From an uncultured Bacteroidales bacterium (GTDB lineage Bacteria > Bacteroidota > Bacteroidia > Bacteroidales > UBA932): a stretch of 64,000 nucleotides of DNA. The DNA is taken from assembly GCA_944325505.1 (NCBI GenBank), contig CALVAJ010000010.1, positions 1 to 64,000 of the forward strand, written 5' to 3'. This document shows, in pieces, positions 34,595 through 44,325 of the stretch. Numbering within the stretch: position 1 is the first letter of the stretch; each line of letters opens with the position of its first letter. Made by a program: the position numbers and the translations under genes. The notes beneath the pieces were generated by a model. The model did not search any database, had not been told where the DNA came from, and saw nothing but the letters and a program-made list of their open reading frames with translations.

Positions 34595-34624
34595 CAAAGG
34601 TAATCATTTTTTCGTGATTGCAAA
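34595..34624 (-). promoter_or_regulatory. SRP RNA promoter, TTTG-N18-TACCTTTG
   Basis: Minus-strand -7 TACCTTTG (34595-34602) and -33 TTTG (34621-34624). The -33 box lies within the last codons of the upstream flavoprotein gene, so promoter and coding sequence overlap. Confidence 0.75.
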
Positions 34625-36178
34625 AAAAATCCTTTCAGCGCAGTTGATTCCGTCCAGAGCCGATGACACTATCCCGCCTGAATAGCCGGCACCTTCGCCG
34701 CAAGGATACAGGCCTCCGATCCGGATGTGCTCAAAGGTTTCAGGGTCCCTGGGTATCCGCACCGGGGATGAAGTCCTGGATTCCACTCCGAGAAGAAGCG
34801 CCTCGTTGGTATAATACCCGCGCATCTTCCTGTTGCCGATTTCAGGAAAGGCATATTTGAGCCTGAGGGCGACATGCCGCGGCAGAAGCTCATGCAAAGG
34901 GGCCGACACTGCACCGGGATGATAAGACGTGGCGGGCAGGCCGGAAGATACCGCACCTCTGCAGAAATCCATCATCCTCTGGGCCGGCGCCTTCAAAGAA
35001 CCGGAAAAGCGGAACATCGACTGTTCCACATCCCGCTGGAAATGAAGCAAGGACAAAGCTCCGAAATGCGAATACTCCGGCATGTCTTCCGGCTCGATGG
35101 AAACGACGACGCCGGAGTTGGCCCAGCGGGAATTCCTGGCGGAGTTGGACATGCCGTTCAGCACCACTTCACCGGAAGCGGTCGCGGACGGCACAAGTAT
35201 GCCTCCTGGGCACATGCAGAAAGAAAACACTCCCCTTCCCTCTATCTGCGTCACGAACGAATATTCCGCCGCCGGCATGAAAGGCTGGTATTTGCCGTGA
35301 TACTGTATCCTGTTGATAAGGGTCTGAGGATGTTCCACACGGACACCGAGGGCAAAGCCCTTGGCCTGGATCTCCCATCCTTTCCTGTCGAACATCTCAT
35401 ATATGTCCCTCGCCGAATGCCCTGCAGCGAGAATGACATTGCCTGCGGAAAATTCAGACACGGAAACCGTACCTTCTTCGGAACGGTGCTCGGCAACAAC
35501 AGAAAAACTTCCGTCCGCACGCTTTTCTATATCGGTAACCCTGGTACTGAAATGATATTCCCCGCCATGGCCGACAATGCACTTGCGGATATTCTCCACT
35601 ATTGCCGGCAGCCTGTCGCTCCCGATATGGGGATGCGCATCTATAAGGATAGAAGGATCTGCACCGAACGAGACCAGCTGGTGCAGGACCTCCCGGATAT
35701 CGCCGCGTTTGGAAGACCTGGTGAACAGCTTGCCGTCGGAAAATGTCCCCGCCCCGCCTTCGCCGAAGCAGTAGTTCGAATCCGGATTTACCGCCCCTTC
35801 CCGGGAAAGCTTCGCCATATCGAACTTCCGTTTATGCACATCCTTGCCTCTCTCCAGGATAACCGGTTTCAACCCCCGCATAAGAAGGTGCAGGGAGGCG
35901 AACATGCCGGCAGGACCGGCACCTATGACAATGACAGGCCTGGCATCAGACACATCCTTATATTCCGGCACACGGTATTCCGCACACTCCTCTCCTGTCC
36001 TGAAAGCCTCTATCCTGTACCTGTACAATATATCTCCCCTTGCATCTATGGATCTGCGCACGATCCTGTAGCGGGCCACAGCCTTCACAGGAACGCCCAA
36101 CACTCTCGCGGCTGCCGAGACAATCTGTTCCGGGGCCGGCTCCTTCCCGATCGGACAGGAAATTTCGATTTCTTTCAT
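34604..36178 (-). CDS. COG2509-type FAD-dependent dehydrogenase
   Basis: Flavoprotein of 524 residues. A small N-terminal domain (1-75, EIEISCPIGKEPAPEQIVSAA to RYRIEAFRTGE) precedes the FAD Rossmann loop VIVIGAGPAGMFASLHLL. Further landmarks: SNYCFGEGGAGTFSDGKL, VILAAGHSARDIYEMF, FSFCMCPGGILVPSAT and the closing GLYPCGEGAGYSGGIVSSALDG. These are typical of COG2509 proteins, whose substrate is not known. Its 3' end carries the SRP RNA promoter. Confidence 0.93.
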   Translation of the reverse strand: MKEIEISCPIGKEPAPEQIVSAAARVLGVPVKAVARYRIVRRSIDARGDILYRYRIEAFRTGEECAEYRVPEYKDVSDARPVIVIGAGPAGMFASLHLLMRGLKPVILERGKDVHKRKFDMAKLSREGAVNPDSNYCFGEGGAGTFSDGKLFTRSSKRGDIREVLHQLVSFGADPSILIDAHPHIGSDRLPAIVENIRKCIVGHGGEYHFSTRVTDIEKRADGSFSVVAEHRSEEGTVSVSEFSAGNVILAAGHSARDIYEMFDRKGWEIQAKGFALGVRVEHPQTLINRIQYHGKYQPFMPAAEYSFVTQIEGRGVFSFCMCPGGILVPSATASGEVVLNGMSNSARNSRWANSGVVVSIEPEDMPEYSHFGALSLLHFQRDVEQSMFRFSGSLKAPAQRMMDFCRGAVSSGLPATSYHPGAVSAPLHELLPRHVALRLKYAFPEIGNRKMRGYYTNEALLLGVESRTSSPVRIPRDPETFEHIRIGGLYPCGEGAGYSGGIVSSALDGINCAERIFFAITKK

Positions 36179-36254
36179 TTTACTGATTCATTTTTATAAG
36201 GTACCTTCCGGCTTCCGGCCAGGCCTTCCGCAAGAAGCTGCATGCCGGAGCGTC

Positions 36255-37283
36255 CTATCCTCTATGGAAATCGGCGATACGGGATACGGGTGCCACATCG
36301 AGCCCGGTCCTTTCTCCGTGCAGGTAATGGAAATATCCGGCTATTGCGATCATCGCCGCATTGTCTGTCGTAAACTTGAACTCCGGGAGATATGTCGTCC
36401 AGCCTCTTTTCCTGCCTTCTTCGGTGACAGCACTGCGCAGTCCGCTGTTTGCAGAGACTCCTCCACCGATGGTAATCTGCCTGATGCCAGTCTGTTTTGC
36501 AGCCTTGACAAGCTTGTCCATCAGAATCTCGATAAGGGTCCTCTGGAAAGAGGCGCATATGTCTTCCTTGTTCTTCTCCATAAAATCAGGGTCGAGTGCC
36601 AGCTGGTCACGGACAAAATAAAGCAGTGAGGTCTTCACGCCGCTGAAGCTGTAGTCCAGCCCCGGGACATGCGGCTTCGAGAAATGGAACCTTCCCGGGT
36701 CGCCGAGCTTTGCAAGCCTGTCAACGACAGGCCCTCCCGGGTATCCGAGCCCCATCATCTTGGAGCATTTGTCAAAGGCTTCCCCCACGGCGTCATCGAT
36801 AGTCTGTCCGAGGATCTCGAAATCGAGAGGACTGTTGACTTTGACTATCTGCGAGTTGCCTCCGGATACCAAAAGACACAGATACGGGAATTCCGGCACC
36901 GGAGTATCCTTGTCATACTGCTTTATGAAATTTGCAAGGACATGCCCTTGAAGATGGTTCACCTCTATGAGAGGGCGGTCAAGGGCGATGGAAAGGCCTT
37001 TGGCGAATGAAGTCCCCACGAGCAGGGAACCCAGCAGTCCCGGACCGCGGGTAAAGGCAATGGCAGTAATGTCCGAAGCCCTGATTCCCGCCCTTTCTAT
37101 GGCCTGGCTTACAACAGGTACGATATTCAGCTGGTGGGCCCTGGAGGCAAGCTCCGGGATGACGCCCCCGTAAGCTTTATGGACATCCTGGCTCGCAAGT
37201 ACATTCGACAGCAGGTATCCGTCCCTGATAACGGCGGCCGACGTATCGTCGCATGAGGATTCTATACCTAAAATAATATCCAT
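36255..37283 (-). CDS. tsaD: tRNA N6-threonylcarbamoyladenosine synthase subunit TsaD
   Basis: Transfers the threonylcarbamoyl group to A37 of ANN-decoding tRNAs; 342 residues, ASKHA fold. Start MDIILGIESSCDDTSAAV, metal ligands His110 and His114 in NHLQGHVLANF, PYLCLLVSGGNSQIV, DYSFSGVKTSL, and the C-terminal GGGVSANSGLR with a late Asp in FTTDNAAMIAIAG. -7 box TATTTTTG at 37309-37316. Confidence 0.97.
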   Translation of the reverse strand: MDIILGIESSCDDTSAAVIRDGYLLSNVLASQDVHKAYGGVIPELASRAHQLNIVPVVSQAIERAGIRASDITAIAFTRGPGLLGSLLVGTSFAKGLSIALDRPLIEVNHLQGHVLANFIKQYDKDTPVPEFPYLCLLVSGGNSQIVKVNSPLDFEILGQTIDDAVGEAFDKCSKMMGLGYPGGPVVDRLAKLGDPGRFHFSKPHVPGLDYSFSGVKTSLLYFVRDQLALDPDFMEKNKEDICASFQRTLIEILMDKLVKAAKQTGIRQITIGGGVSANSGLRSAVTEEGRKRGWTTYLPEFKFTTDNAAMIAIAGYFHYLHGERTGLDVAPVSRIADFHRG

Positions 37284-37308
37284 GGCTTTGTTTTATTGTT
37301 CCAACGGG

Positions 37309-37316
37309 CAAAAATA
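37309..37316 (-). promoter_or_regulatory. -7 box TATTTTTG for tsaD
   Basis: Minus-strand TATTTTTG, 26 bases from the tsaD start, giving a leader of about 20 nt. Confidence 0.5.
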
Positions 37317-37369
37317 CGAAAATATGCGCAATAGCATAAACCGCAACACCAAATCTCGGAGATAATTTG

Positions 37370-37377
37370 TATTTTTG
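37370..37377 (+). promoter_or_regulatory. -7 box TATTTTTG for tamB
   Basis: TATTTTTG predicts initiation near 37385. Between there and the first hydrophobic codons of tamB there is no ATG in any frame. Confidence 0.5.
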
Positions 37378-37425
37378 TAGATTTCAACCAAAATCGGAAC
37401 AGGTATCAAAAGGGCACTGAAAATA

Positions 37426-40400
37426 TTGTGGCTGACTGTAGTCGCCGTGACTTCCTTGATCATTGCGGGAGTGCTGGCTGTCCAGACCCCGCAAGTGCAG
37501 ACATACATTTCAAGGAAAGTCATCGACAGGTTAACCGCAGGCTCCGAAGTGGGGATAAACTTCGGGAAAATACATTTCCGGCCATTCAACACCATCATTG
37601 TCAAGGACATCGAGATAATCGACAGGGCCCCGTGCGACTCCTCGGCCCTTGACACGCTGTTCCGGGCCGAATACGTGATCGCAAGGTTCTCCCTCAGGGG
37701 CCTTAGGGACAGAGAGGGAATCCACATCGGCAGGGCATATGTCAGGGATGCCGAAATGAATCTGACAATCGAGGAACACTGCACGAACCTCGAAAGGATG
37801 TTCGGAATCAGGAAAGACAGGATAAAGAAGGAAAACCAGGGCAATGTATTCGACATCAGAAGGGCGGTCATAGACGGAATGAGGTTCCGCCTCAGGAATT
37901 TCAGGCACGACGCCCCGCGGATGGCAGAAGGCGGAATCGACTGGAACGACCTGGACATATCCGGAATAGAGGCAGAAGCCCGGAACCTGAAGCTCGCGGA
38001 CAAGACAATGTGGGGAACCCTCGACGCACTGTCCTTCCGTGAAAAAAGCGGATATGCATGCAGTTCCGTTTCGGGCAGCACGAAAGTCGGGCACGGCCTT
38101 GCCTCCATAACCGGACTGAACATATCCGACGGATGGTCGGACATAAACATCCCGGAATTCAGCATGGGATACACCTCGGCCAGGGATTTCAAGGATTTCA
38201 TCGAAAAGATACGGCTGAAGGCCGTCCTGAAGTCCAGCAGGCTCGACACGAGGACCCTCTCATACTTCATACCCGGACTCGATACTCCCCCTTTCACGAT
38301 AGAAATACCGCAGAGCGCATTGACCGGAACGGTCGATGACATGACAGTATCCTCATTCGATGCAGGCATTCCGGATTACGGGGTGCATCTGGCATTCAGC
38401 GGAAGCGTCAGGGGGCTTCCGGAACCGGAAAAGATTTCAGCGGCAGTCGGAATCGGCCGGTTCAGTTTCACAACTGAATCCATACGGGAAATGCTCGCAG
38501 CCCTCACCGGAAAGGACATTCCTGAAATATCGCGCTATGCGGCCGGAGAAGAATTCACTTTCAGCGGCAGTATCAGCGGAAAGCCAGACGACCTCGATGT
38601 CAGGGGTTCCGTAACTTCCGGGATAGGCTCGGTAACGCCCGAGCTGAAAATCACGGGACTGTCCGACAGCAACGGCAGTACGGTAATAAAAGGCAGGCTC
38701 TCCGCAGAGAACTTCGATATAGGCAAGGCTGTCGGCTCGGACCAGGTCCGGGAATGCGACATGAGTTCAAGGTTCACGGCATCATTGGGAAAGGAAGGGC
38801 CGATGCTTGAAATAGACTCCCTGACAGTCGGAAGACTGCACCTGAACGGATACGACTACAGCGGGATAGCTGCAAAAGGGACGCTCGCCAGCAAGACATT
38901 CAACGGAAAGATAATCTGCAGCGACCCGAACCTGAACTTCCTTTTCCAGGGGCTGTTCACGTTTTCAAGCAAGACCAGGAACGCGCTTTACAACTTCTAC
39001 GCGAACATCGGCTACGCCGACCTCAATGCCCTGAACATAGACAAGCGCGGAATGTCGAGAGTCAGTCTGCAGACAAGCGCCGACTTTACAAGGATAAAAG
39101 GGAATGACCTGCTCGGGAAAATAAGGGTAGGAAACATCAGTCTTGAAAACGAGCACGGGAAATACGATATCGGGGACATCTCCGTCACGTCGCATTCGAG
39201 CGACACGCTGTTCAGGGCGAAAATACAGTCCGAATTCGCCGAAGGCTCATTCTTCGGCAACGCCCCGTTCTCTTCCTTTATCAGGGATGCCAAGGATCTG
39301 GTACTGAGGAGGCAGCTTCCGGCCATATATAAGGATACGTCGTATGTATGGAACGGAAACAGGTATGACCTGTCTTTCAACCTGTATGACACCATGGACC
39401 TGCTGGCGTACCTCGTTCCGGGACTTTATATCGCCGAAAACACTTCACTCTGGATGCATGTCGGAGGGGCAGGGACAATGGAAGGGAACATAAAGTCCCA
39501 GAGGCTGGCCTTCGGGGAGAATTTCATGAAAGACCTCACCCTCGATTTCAGGAATGACAGCACAGGGTTTACGGGCGAACTCCTGAGCGAAACCATCAAT
39601 GCCGCCACCCTGTCTCTGATGAACAACAGTTTCAGGATATACGCAAGCGACAACCACATCGGGGCGGGATACACATACGACAACCAGGGGGAACTTGTCA
39701 ACCGCGGGGAATTCTACGTTCTCGGAGACCTGTTCAGGGACGGGAACGATGATCTCCGGTACAGAATCTCGCTGCTTCCCTCAAGCATATACCTCAACGC
39801 CCGGGAATGGAGCATATTGCCGTCCGAAATGACAGTCAGCGGGAAGAATATCGATGTAAGCAACATCGAATTCACCAGCGGGGAACAGTCCGTCAGGATT
39901 CACGGCGGAATATCCGACACAAAAGAAGACACCCTGACGCTGGACATGGAGAGATTCGACATATCGATAATAAATCCGCTGCTCGGGGAGGGGGCCGCCT
40001 TTGCCGGGGCCGCCACAGGAAAGGCAAGGCTCTTTTCATACGGAAAGGCCAAAAGCCTGGAGGCGGATTTCCTCTGCGGTTCCACAAGCATTTCCGGGGC
40101 ACGGATGGGGACAGTGCACTTCAACGGGAACTGGGACAGCGACGCACGCCGGATAGACATCGGCATGAAAAACTCGCTTGCAGGGAAAAGCAGCTTCGAC
40201 ATAAAGGGAAGCTACATGCTTGAAGACCGCTACCTCGATGCCTCGGCTGCGCTTGAAGGCCTCGACATTGCATGCCTGTCCCCATACCTGAGCAGCGTAT
40301 TCAGCGAAACATCCGGATCCCTTTCCGGAACCTTCGGGGCCAGAGGCAGACTGGGTTCTCTGTCGGTCGAGAGCACCGGCGCCAGACTGGACAACGCGAC

Positions 40401-41934
40401 CATGCGCATCGCCTATACGAATGTACCGTACACGGTAAACGGAGGCTTCCACATCGACAGCCGCGGCGTGTATTTCGACTCCATCACCCTCACCGACAGG
40501 TTCGGGAACGGCGGCAGCGTGACAGGAGAGATTTCATACGACAACTTCAGGGACTTCCGTTTCGACACAAGGATCAATGCAGACAGGATCGAGTGCATAA
40601 ACCTCGACGAAAAGATGAACGAGACATTCTACGGGAACATATTCGCCACTGCCGGCATATCCATTACCGGACCTTTGCACTCGATGAAAATGTCGGTTGA
40701 AGCCACTACCACAGGACAGGGCCAGCTCCATGTCCCGATATCCTCATCGGCCAGTTCGAGTTCAAGCGACCTGCTGACCTTCAAGGAAATCAAGAAGGAA
40801 GTGGTCCAGGACCCTTACGAGACCATGATATCAAGGATACAGAAACGGGAAAAGCTTAAGAACAATTTTGAAATCAACCTGATGGTGGCGGCCACTCCGG
40901 GGGTAGAGGCATTCGTAGAAATCGACAAGGCAACCGGAAACGTCCTGTCAGGATACGGAAGCGGCACCATAGACCTTGACATAAACCCCAACAGGGACAT
41001 TTTCAACATCAGCGGCGACTACACCCTTTCCGGAGGAAACTACCGGTTCGTCGCCATCGGCCTGGCCAAGGATTTCGCCATAAACGAAGGTAGTTCGGTC
41101 AAGTTCAACGGTGACATCATGGAAAGCACCCTGAATATCGATGCCACCTACACGACCAAGACTTCGCTCGGCACCCTCATTGCCGACACATCATCCGTAA
41201 GCACCCGAAGGACAGTGGAATGCGGTATTCACATCACTGACCGGATAAAGAATCCGAGACTGCAGTTCAGCATCGATGTCCCGGATATAGACCCTACCGT
41301 CAAGGCCAGGGTGGAGAGTGCGCTGAGCACTGAAGACAAGATCCAGAAACAGTTCCTTTCACTGCTGATGTCCAACAGCTTCCTTCCGGATGAACAGTCT
41401 GGAATCGTAAACAACACATCGTTCCTCGCATCCAGCGTATCCGAAATAATGTCCAACCAGCTGAACAATATTTTCCAGAAACTGGACATACCTCTGGACC
41501 TCGGACTAAGCTACCAGACGAATGAAAAGGGCAACGACATATTCGATGTGGCGGTTTCGACCCAGCTGTTCAACAACAGGGTGGTCATAAACGGCAATAT
41601 CGGGAACAGGCAGTACACATCGGGAAGCACAAACGACGACGTAGCAGGTGACCTGGACATAGAAATAAAGATAGACAGGCCGGGGGCGTTCAGGCTGAAC
41701 CTGTTCTCCCATTCCGCCGACCAGTACACCAACTACCTGGACAACTCCCAGAGGAACGGCATCGGTCTCACATACCAGCAGGAATTCAACAGTTTCCGGG
41801 AATTCTTCCGGAACCTGTTCTCCGGCAGGAAAAAGAAGGATGCGATACAGAGACAGGAGGAAAAGGCATTGCTCAATGAAGAAAAAGTGACTATAAGAAT
41901 AAAGGATGACAATGGAAAAAGACCGACAGAATAA
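37426..41934 (+). CDS. tamB: TamB/AsmA-like translocation and assembly protein
   Basis: Very long envelope protein (about 1502 residues) anchored by an N-terminal membrane helix (LWLTVVAVTSLIIAGVLAV) and otherwise a repetitive beta-strand groove crossing the periplasm; the C-terminal TamB (DUF490) domain shows YRFVAIGLAKDFAINEGSSV and a LGLSYQTNEKGNDIFDVAV-like barrel end. Thought to move phospholipids or help outer-membrane assembly. The start is unclear: I list TTG at 37426, but in-frame sequence continues upstream to a TAG at 37378 and the homologous KRALKIL start follows an ATC at 37405. It overlaps the next gene by 29 bases. Confidence 0.9.
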   Translation: MWLTVVAVTSLIIAGVLAVQTPQVQTYISRKVIDRLTAGSEVGINFGKIHFRPFNTIIVKDIEIIDRAPCDSSALDTLFRAEYVIARFSLRGLRDREGIHIGRAYVRDAEMNLTIEEHCTNLERMFGIRKDRIKKENQGNVFDIRRAVIDGMRFRLRNFRHDAPRMAEGGIDWNDLDISGIEAEARNLKLADKTMWGTLDALSFREKSGYACSSVSGSTKVGHGLASITGLNISDGWSDINIPEFSMGYTSARDFKDFIEKIRLKAVLKSSRLDTRTLSYFIPGLDTPPFTIEIPQSALTGTVDDMTVSSFDAGIPDYGVHLAFSGSVRGLPEPEKISAAVGIGRFSFTTESIREMLAALTGKDIPEISRYAAGEEFTFSGSISGKPDDLDVRGSVTSGIGSVTPELKITGLSDSNGSTVIKGRLSAENFDIGKAVGSDQVRECDMSSRFTASLGKEGPMLEIDSLTVGRLHLNGYDYSGIAAKGTLASKTFNGKIICSDPNLNFLFQGLFTFSSKTRNALYNFYANIGYADLNALNIDKRGMSRVSLQTSADFTRIKGNDLLGKIRVGNISLENEHGKYDIGDISVTSHSSDTLFRAKIQSEFAEGSFFGNAPFSSFIRDAKDLVLRRQLPAIYKDTSYVWNGNRYDLSFNLYDTMDLLAYLVPGLYIAENTSLWMHVGGAGTMEGNIKSQRLAFGENFMKDLTLDFRNDSTGFTGELLSETINAATLSLMNNSFRIYASDNHIGAGYTYDNQGELVNRGEFYVLGDLFRDGNDDLRYRISLLPSSIYLNAREWSILPSEMTVSGKNIDVSNIEFTSGEQSVRIHGGISDTKEDTLTLDMERFDISIINPLLGEGAAFAGAATGKARLFSYGKAKSLEADFLCGSTSISGARMGTVHFNGNWDSDARRIDIGMKNSLAGKSSFDIKGSYMLEDRYLDASAALEGLDIACLSPYLSSVFSETSGSLSGTFGARGRLGSLSVESTGARLDNATMRIAYTNVPYTVNGGFHIDSRGVYFDSITLTDRFGNGGSVTGEISYDNFRDFRFDTRINADRIECINLDEKMNETFYGNIFATAGISITGPLHSMKMSVEATTTGQGQLHVPISSSASSSSSDLLTFKEIKKEVVQDPYETMISRIQKREKLKNNFEINLMVAATPGVEAFVEIDKATGNVLSGYGSGTIDLDINPNRDIFNISGDYTLSGGNYRFVAIGLAKDFAINEGSSVKFNGDIMESTLNIDATYTTKTSLGTLIADTSSVSTRRTVECGIHITDRIKNPRLQFSIDVPDIDPTVKARVESALSTEDKIQKQFLSLLMSNSFLPDEQSGIVNNTSFLASSVSEIMSNQLNNIFQKLDIPLDLGLSYQTNEKGNDIFDVAVSTQLFNNRVVINGNIGNRQYTSGSTNDDVAGDLDIEIKIDRPGAFRLNLFSHSADQYTNYLDNSQRNGIGLTYQQEFNSFREFFRNLFSGRKKKDAIQRQEEKALLNEEKVTIRIKDDNGKRPTE

Positions 41935-42634
41935 AGGCAGGCTGCTGCTCATCCCTTCCCCTATCGGAGACAACGACCCGGCCGGGGTAATCCCCGGGCC
42001 TGTACTCGAAACGCTCCGGGGGATACGTGTATTTGTCGTCGAAGAAGTCAGGACGGCACGCAGATACCTTTCCAGGGCGGGACTGAAAGGGCATATCGAC
42101 TCCCTTGAATTCCACGAACTCAATGAACATACCAGACCTGGAGAAATAGAAGGGTACATCCGCCTTTTCGACGGAGGGACGGATGTGGGTCTGATCTCCG
42201 AGGCGGGTCTTCCTGCCGTCGCCGACCCCGGTGCGCAGCTCGTCGGGCTGGCCCACAGGCACGGGATAGAGGTCGTCCCCTATGTCGGGCCGTCCTCCCT
42301 TATGCTGGCCCTGATGGCTTCAGGACTCAACGGGCAGTCATTCGCTTTCTGCGGATACCTGCCGGCGAAATCCGATGAAAGGAAATCGAAGCTGAAGTCA
42401 CTGGAGAAACTGTCGGTATCCACCGGACAGACGCAGATCTTCATTGAGACGCCGTACAGGAACGACTCCATGCTTAACGACATCCTGTCCTGCTGCCGGG
42501 ACAGCACCAGGATATGCATCGCAGCCGATATTACCATGCCTGAGGCATTCATCAGGACAATGACTGTAGGCCAGTGGAGAAAATCAGGAACGGTCATCGG
42601 CAAGCGGCCTGCAGTATTCCTCATGCTCGGATAG
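41906..42634 (+). CDS. RsmI-like SAM-dependent (tetrapyrrole-type) methyltransferase
   Basis: 242 residues with the tetrapyrrole methylase fold. Seen: LLLIPSPIGDNDPAGVIP in place of the RsmI glycine-rich start LYVVATPIGNLxD, DVGLISEAGLPAVADPGAQLV, VVPYVGPSSLMLALMASGLNGQSFAFCGYLP. RsmI 2'-O-methylates C1402 of 16S rRNA (E. coli knowledge); this divergent form may be the Bacteroidota equivalent or a paralogue. An alternative ATG is at 41912. Translationally coupled to tamB; followed by folB. Confidence 0.88.
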   Translation: MTMEKDRQNKGRLLLIPSPIGDNDPAGVIPGPVLETLRGIRVFVVEEVRTARRYLSRAGLKGHIDSLEFHELNEHTRPGEIEGYIRLFDGGTDVGLISEAGLPAVADPGAQLVGLAHRHGIEVVPYVGPSSLMLALMASGLNGQSFAFCGYLPAKSDERKSKLKSLEKLSVSTGQTQIFIETPYRNDSMLNDILSCCRDSTRICIAADITMPEAFIRTMTVGQWRKSGTVIGKRPAVFLMLG

Positions 42635-42639
42635 ACATT

Positions 42640-43026
42640 ATGAGAGGGAAAGATATGGGAATACTTGAACTCGAAGGAATGGAATTCCACGCCTGCCACG
42701 GATGCCTGGAACACGAGAAGGTTTCGGAAAACCTCTTTGTAGTGGATTTCAGGGCGGAAACCGACATGAGGGCGGCCGCGCTGAGCGACTCTCTGGAGGA
42801 TGCCGTGGACTACGGAAAAATATATGATACGATAGCAGACGTGATGAACGGGGGGCATGCCGACCTTCTGGAGTATCTGGCAGGGAAAATAGTCAAGGAG
42901 ATTGCATCGGGATTCCCGCAGCTCCTTAGCTTTTCCGTAAGGGTATCCAAACGCAGGCCTCCGGTCAACGGTACGGCGGCCTGGTCAAGGGTAACCCTGA
43001 CGTATCCCGACACCGTTTCTGCATAA
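42640..43026 (+). CDS. folB: Dihydroneopterin aldolase
   Basis: Folate biosynthesis enzyme cleaving dihydroneopterin to 6-hydroxymethyl-dihydropterin; about 128 residues from MRGKDMGILELEGMEF, or 123 from the second ATG at 42655. Seen: ELEGMEFHACHGCLEHEK (the GMxFxAxHG motif), DAVDYGKIYD with substrate-binding DYxxIY, and the terminal VSKRRPPV that corresponds to the KPxAP region. The 42574 in-frame ATG lies inside the preceding gene and is rejected. Confidence 0.93.
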   Translation: MRGKDMGILELEGMEFHACHGCLEHEKVSENLFVVDFRAETDMRAAALSDSLEDAVDYGKIYDTIADVMNGGHADLLEYLAGKIVKEIASGFPQLLSFSVRVSKRRPPVNGTAAWSRVTLTYPDTVSA

Positions 43027-43040
43027 ACAGCCGGAAAGCA

Positions 43041-44303
43041 ATGATGAAAAAGAAGATAGCATTTGTAACTCTCGGATGCAAACTCAACTATGCCGAGACC
43101 TCGACATACGAGCGGGGATTCCTTGAATCGGGCCTGCTGGAGGCAGTCCCATGGAATGACCGCGCAGACCTGTACCTGGTGAATACCTGCACTGTGACCG
43201 AACACTCGGACAAGAAGTGCCGCAACATCATCCGGAAACTCCACCGGATATCACCCGAAGCGGAAATCATTGTGACAGGATGCTATGCGCAGATGAAAAA
43301 ATCCGAAATCGAAAAGATCGATGGGGTCAGGTTCGTTTTCGGAGCCGATGAAAAAGCGGAAGTCGTCCCTGCCGTCCTCCGTCACATTGAAGGAGACGAT
43401 GGATCGTGCGGAGCCGCCCCTTCATCTTTTCTTCCGGCCTATTCCAGCGGGGAAAGGACCAGGTCCTTCCTTAAGGTCCAGGACGGATGCGACTATTTCT
43501 GCGCATATTGTACGGTGCCTTTCGCAAGGGGAAGGAGCAGGAACATCCCGATAAGGGATATTGTGGCGCAGGCACATGAGATTGCAGGAAAAGGGATAAA
43601 GGAAATTGTCCTGACAGGGGTCAATACTGGCGATTTCGGCAAGACCACAGGAGAGACGTTCCTCGACCTTATCAAGGCGCTGAATGAAGTGGAAGGCATC
43701 GAAAGATACAGGATTTCATCCATCGAGCCTAACCTTCTCACAGAAGAGATCATAGACTGGATAGCCTCCGGCACCAAGTTCCTCCCGCATTTCCACATCC
43801 CTCTCCAGGCCGGCAGCGACACTGTGCTGAAAGAGATGGGACGCCGGTATGACACAGCCGCTTTCGAGCACAAAATCAGTTATATACGCCGGAAAATGGA
43901 AAAGGACGGAGGGCCCGGGGTATTCTTCGGAATCGATGTGATCGTCGGATTCCCCGGGGAAAGCGATGATCTGTTCATGGAAACCTACAATTTCCTGAAA
44001 GACAGGATACGTCCCGCCTTCATCCATATTTTCCCATACTCCAGACGCAAGGGAACCCGGGCGGACGCCATGGGAAACCAGGTACAGGACTCCGTCAAGA
44101 CAGACAGGGTCAGGATGCTGGAAGAGCTTTGCGAAAAGCTGCATTCCGGGTTTATCGCAAGCAACCGTGGAGTACATGAAAAAGTGCTTTTCGAGAGCTC
44201 GGACAAGAACGGGAAAATGTTCGGCTACACCGGAAACTACATAAGGGTGGAAAGGCCGTTCGATGCAGACCTTGTAGGAAAAATAGTCGATATAACAATA
44301 TAA
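43041..44303 (+). CDS. mtaB: tRNA methylthiotransferase MtaB (t6A37 C2)
   Basis: Radical SAM enzyme adding a methylthio group to t6A37, so it acts after TsaD encoded 6 kb away. 420 residues. N-terminal MTTase cluster cysteines Cys13, Cys50 and Cys81 (TLGCKLN, VNTCTVT, TGCYAQ), radical SAM CxxxCxxC at Cys150, Cys154 and Cys157 (DGCDYFCAYC), then a TRAM-like C-terminus. ETSTYERGF and the order match MtaB rather than MiaB or RimO. Confidence 0.95.
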   Translation: MMKKKIAFVTLGCKLNYAETSTYERGFLESGLLEAVPWNDRADLYLVNTCTVTEHSDKKCRNIIRKLHRISPEAEIIVTGCYAQMKKSEIEKIDGVRFVFGADEKAEVVPAVLRHIEGDDGSCGAAPSSFLPAYSSGERTRSFLKVQDGCDYFCAYCTVPFARGRSRNIPIRDIVAQAHEIAGKGIKEIVLTGVNTGDFGKTTGETFLDLIKALNEVEGIERYRISSIEPNLLTEEIIDWIASGTKFLPHFHIPLQAGSDTVLKEMGRRYDTAAFEHKISYIRRKMEKDGGPGVFFGIDVIVGFPGESDDLFMETYNFLKDRIRPAFIHIFPYSRRKGTRADAMGNQVQDSVKTDRVRMLEELCEKLHSGFIASNRGVHEKVLFESSDKNGKMFGYTGNYIRVERPFDADLVGKIVDITI

Positions 44304-44325
44304 CCGGATTCGAAGACACAACGTT

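Noticed and set aside
34874-36199. Open frame of 441 codons on the plus strand
   Set aside because: It lies entirely antisense to the well-supported COG2509 flavoprotein; its residue make-up (R/H/P/G-rich, no motif) is that of a shadow frame.
37293-38369. Open frame of 358 codons on the minus strand at the tamB start
   Set aside because: Antisense to tamB, rich in S and hydrophobics without domain logic; tamB gives a coherent product.
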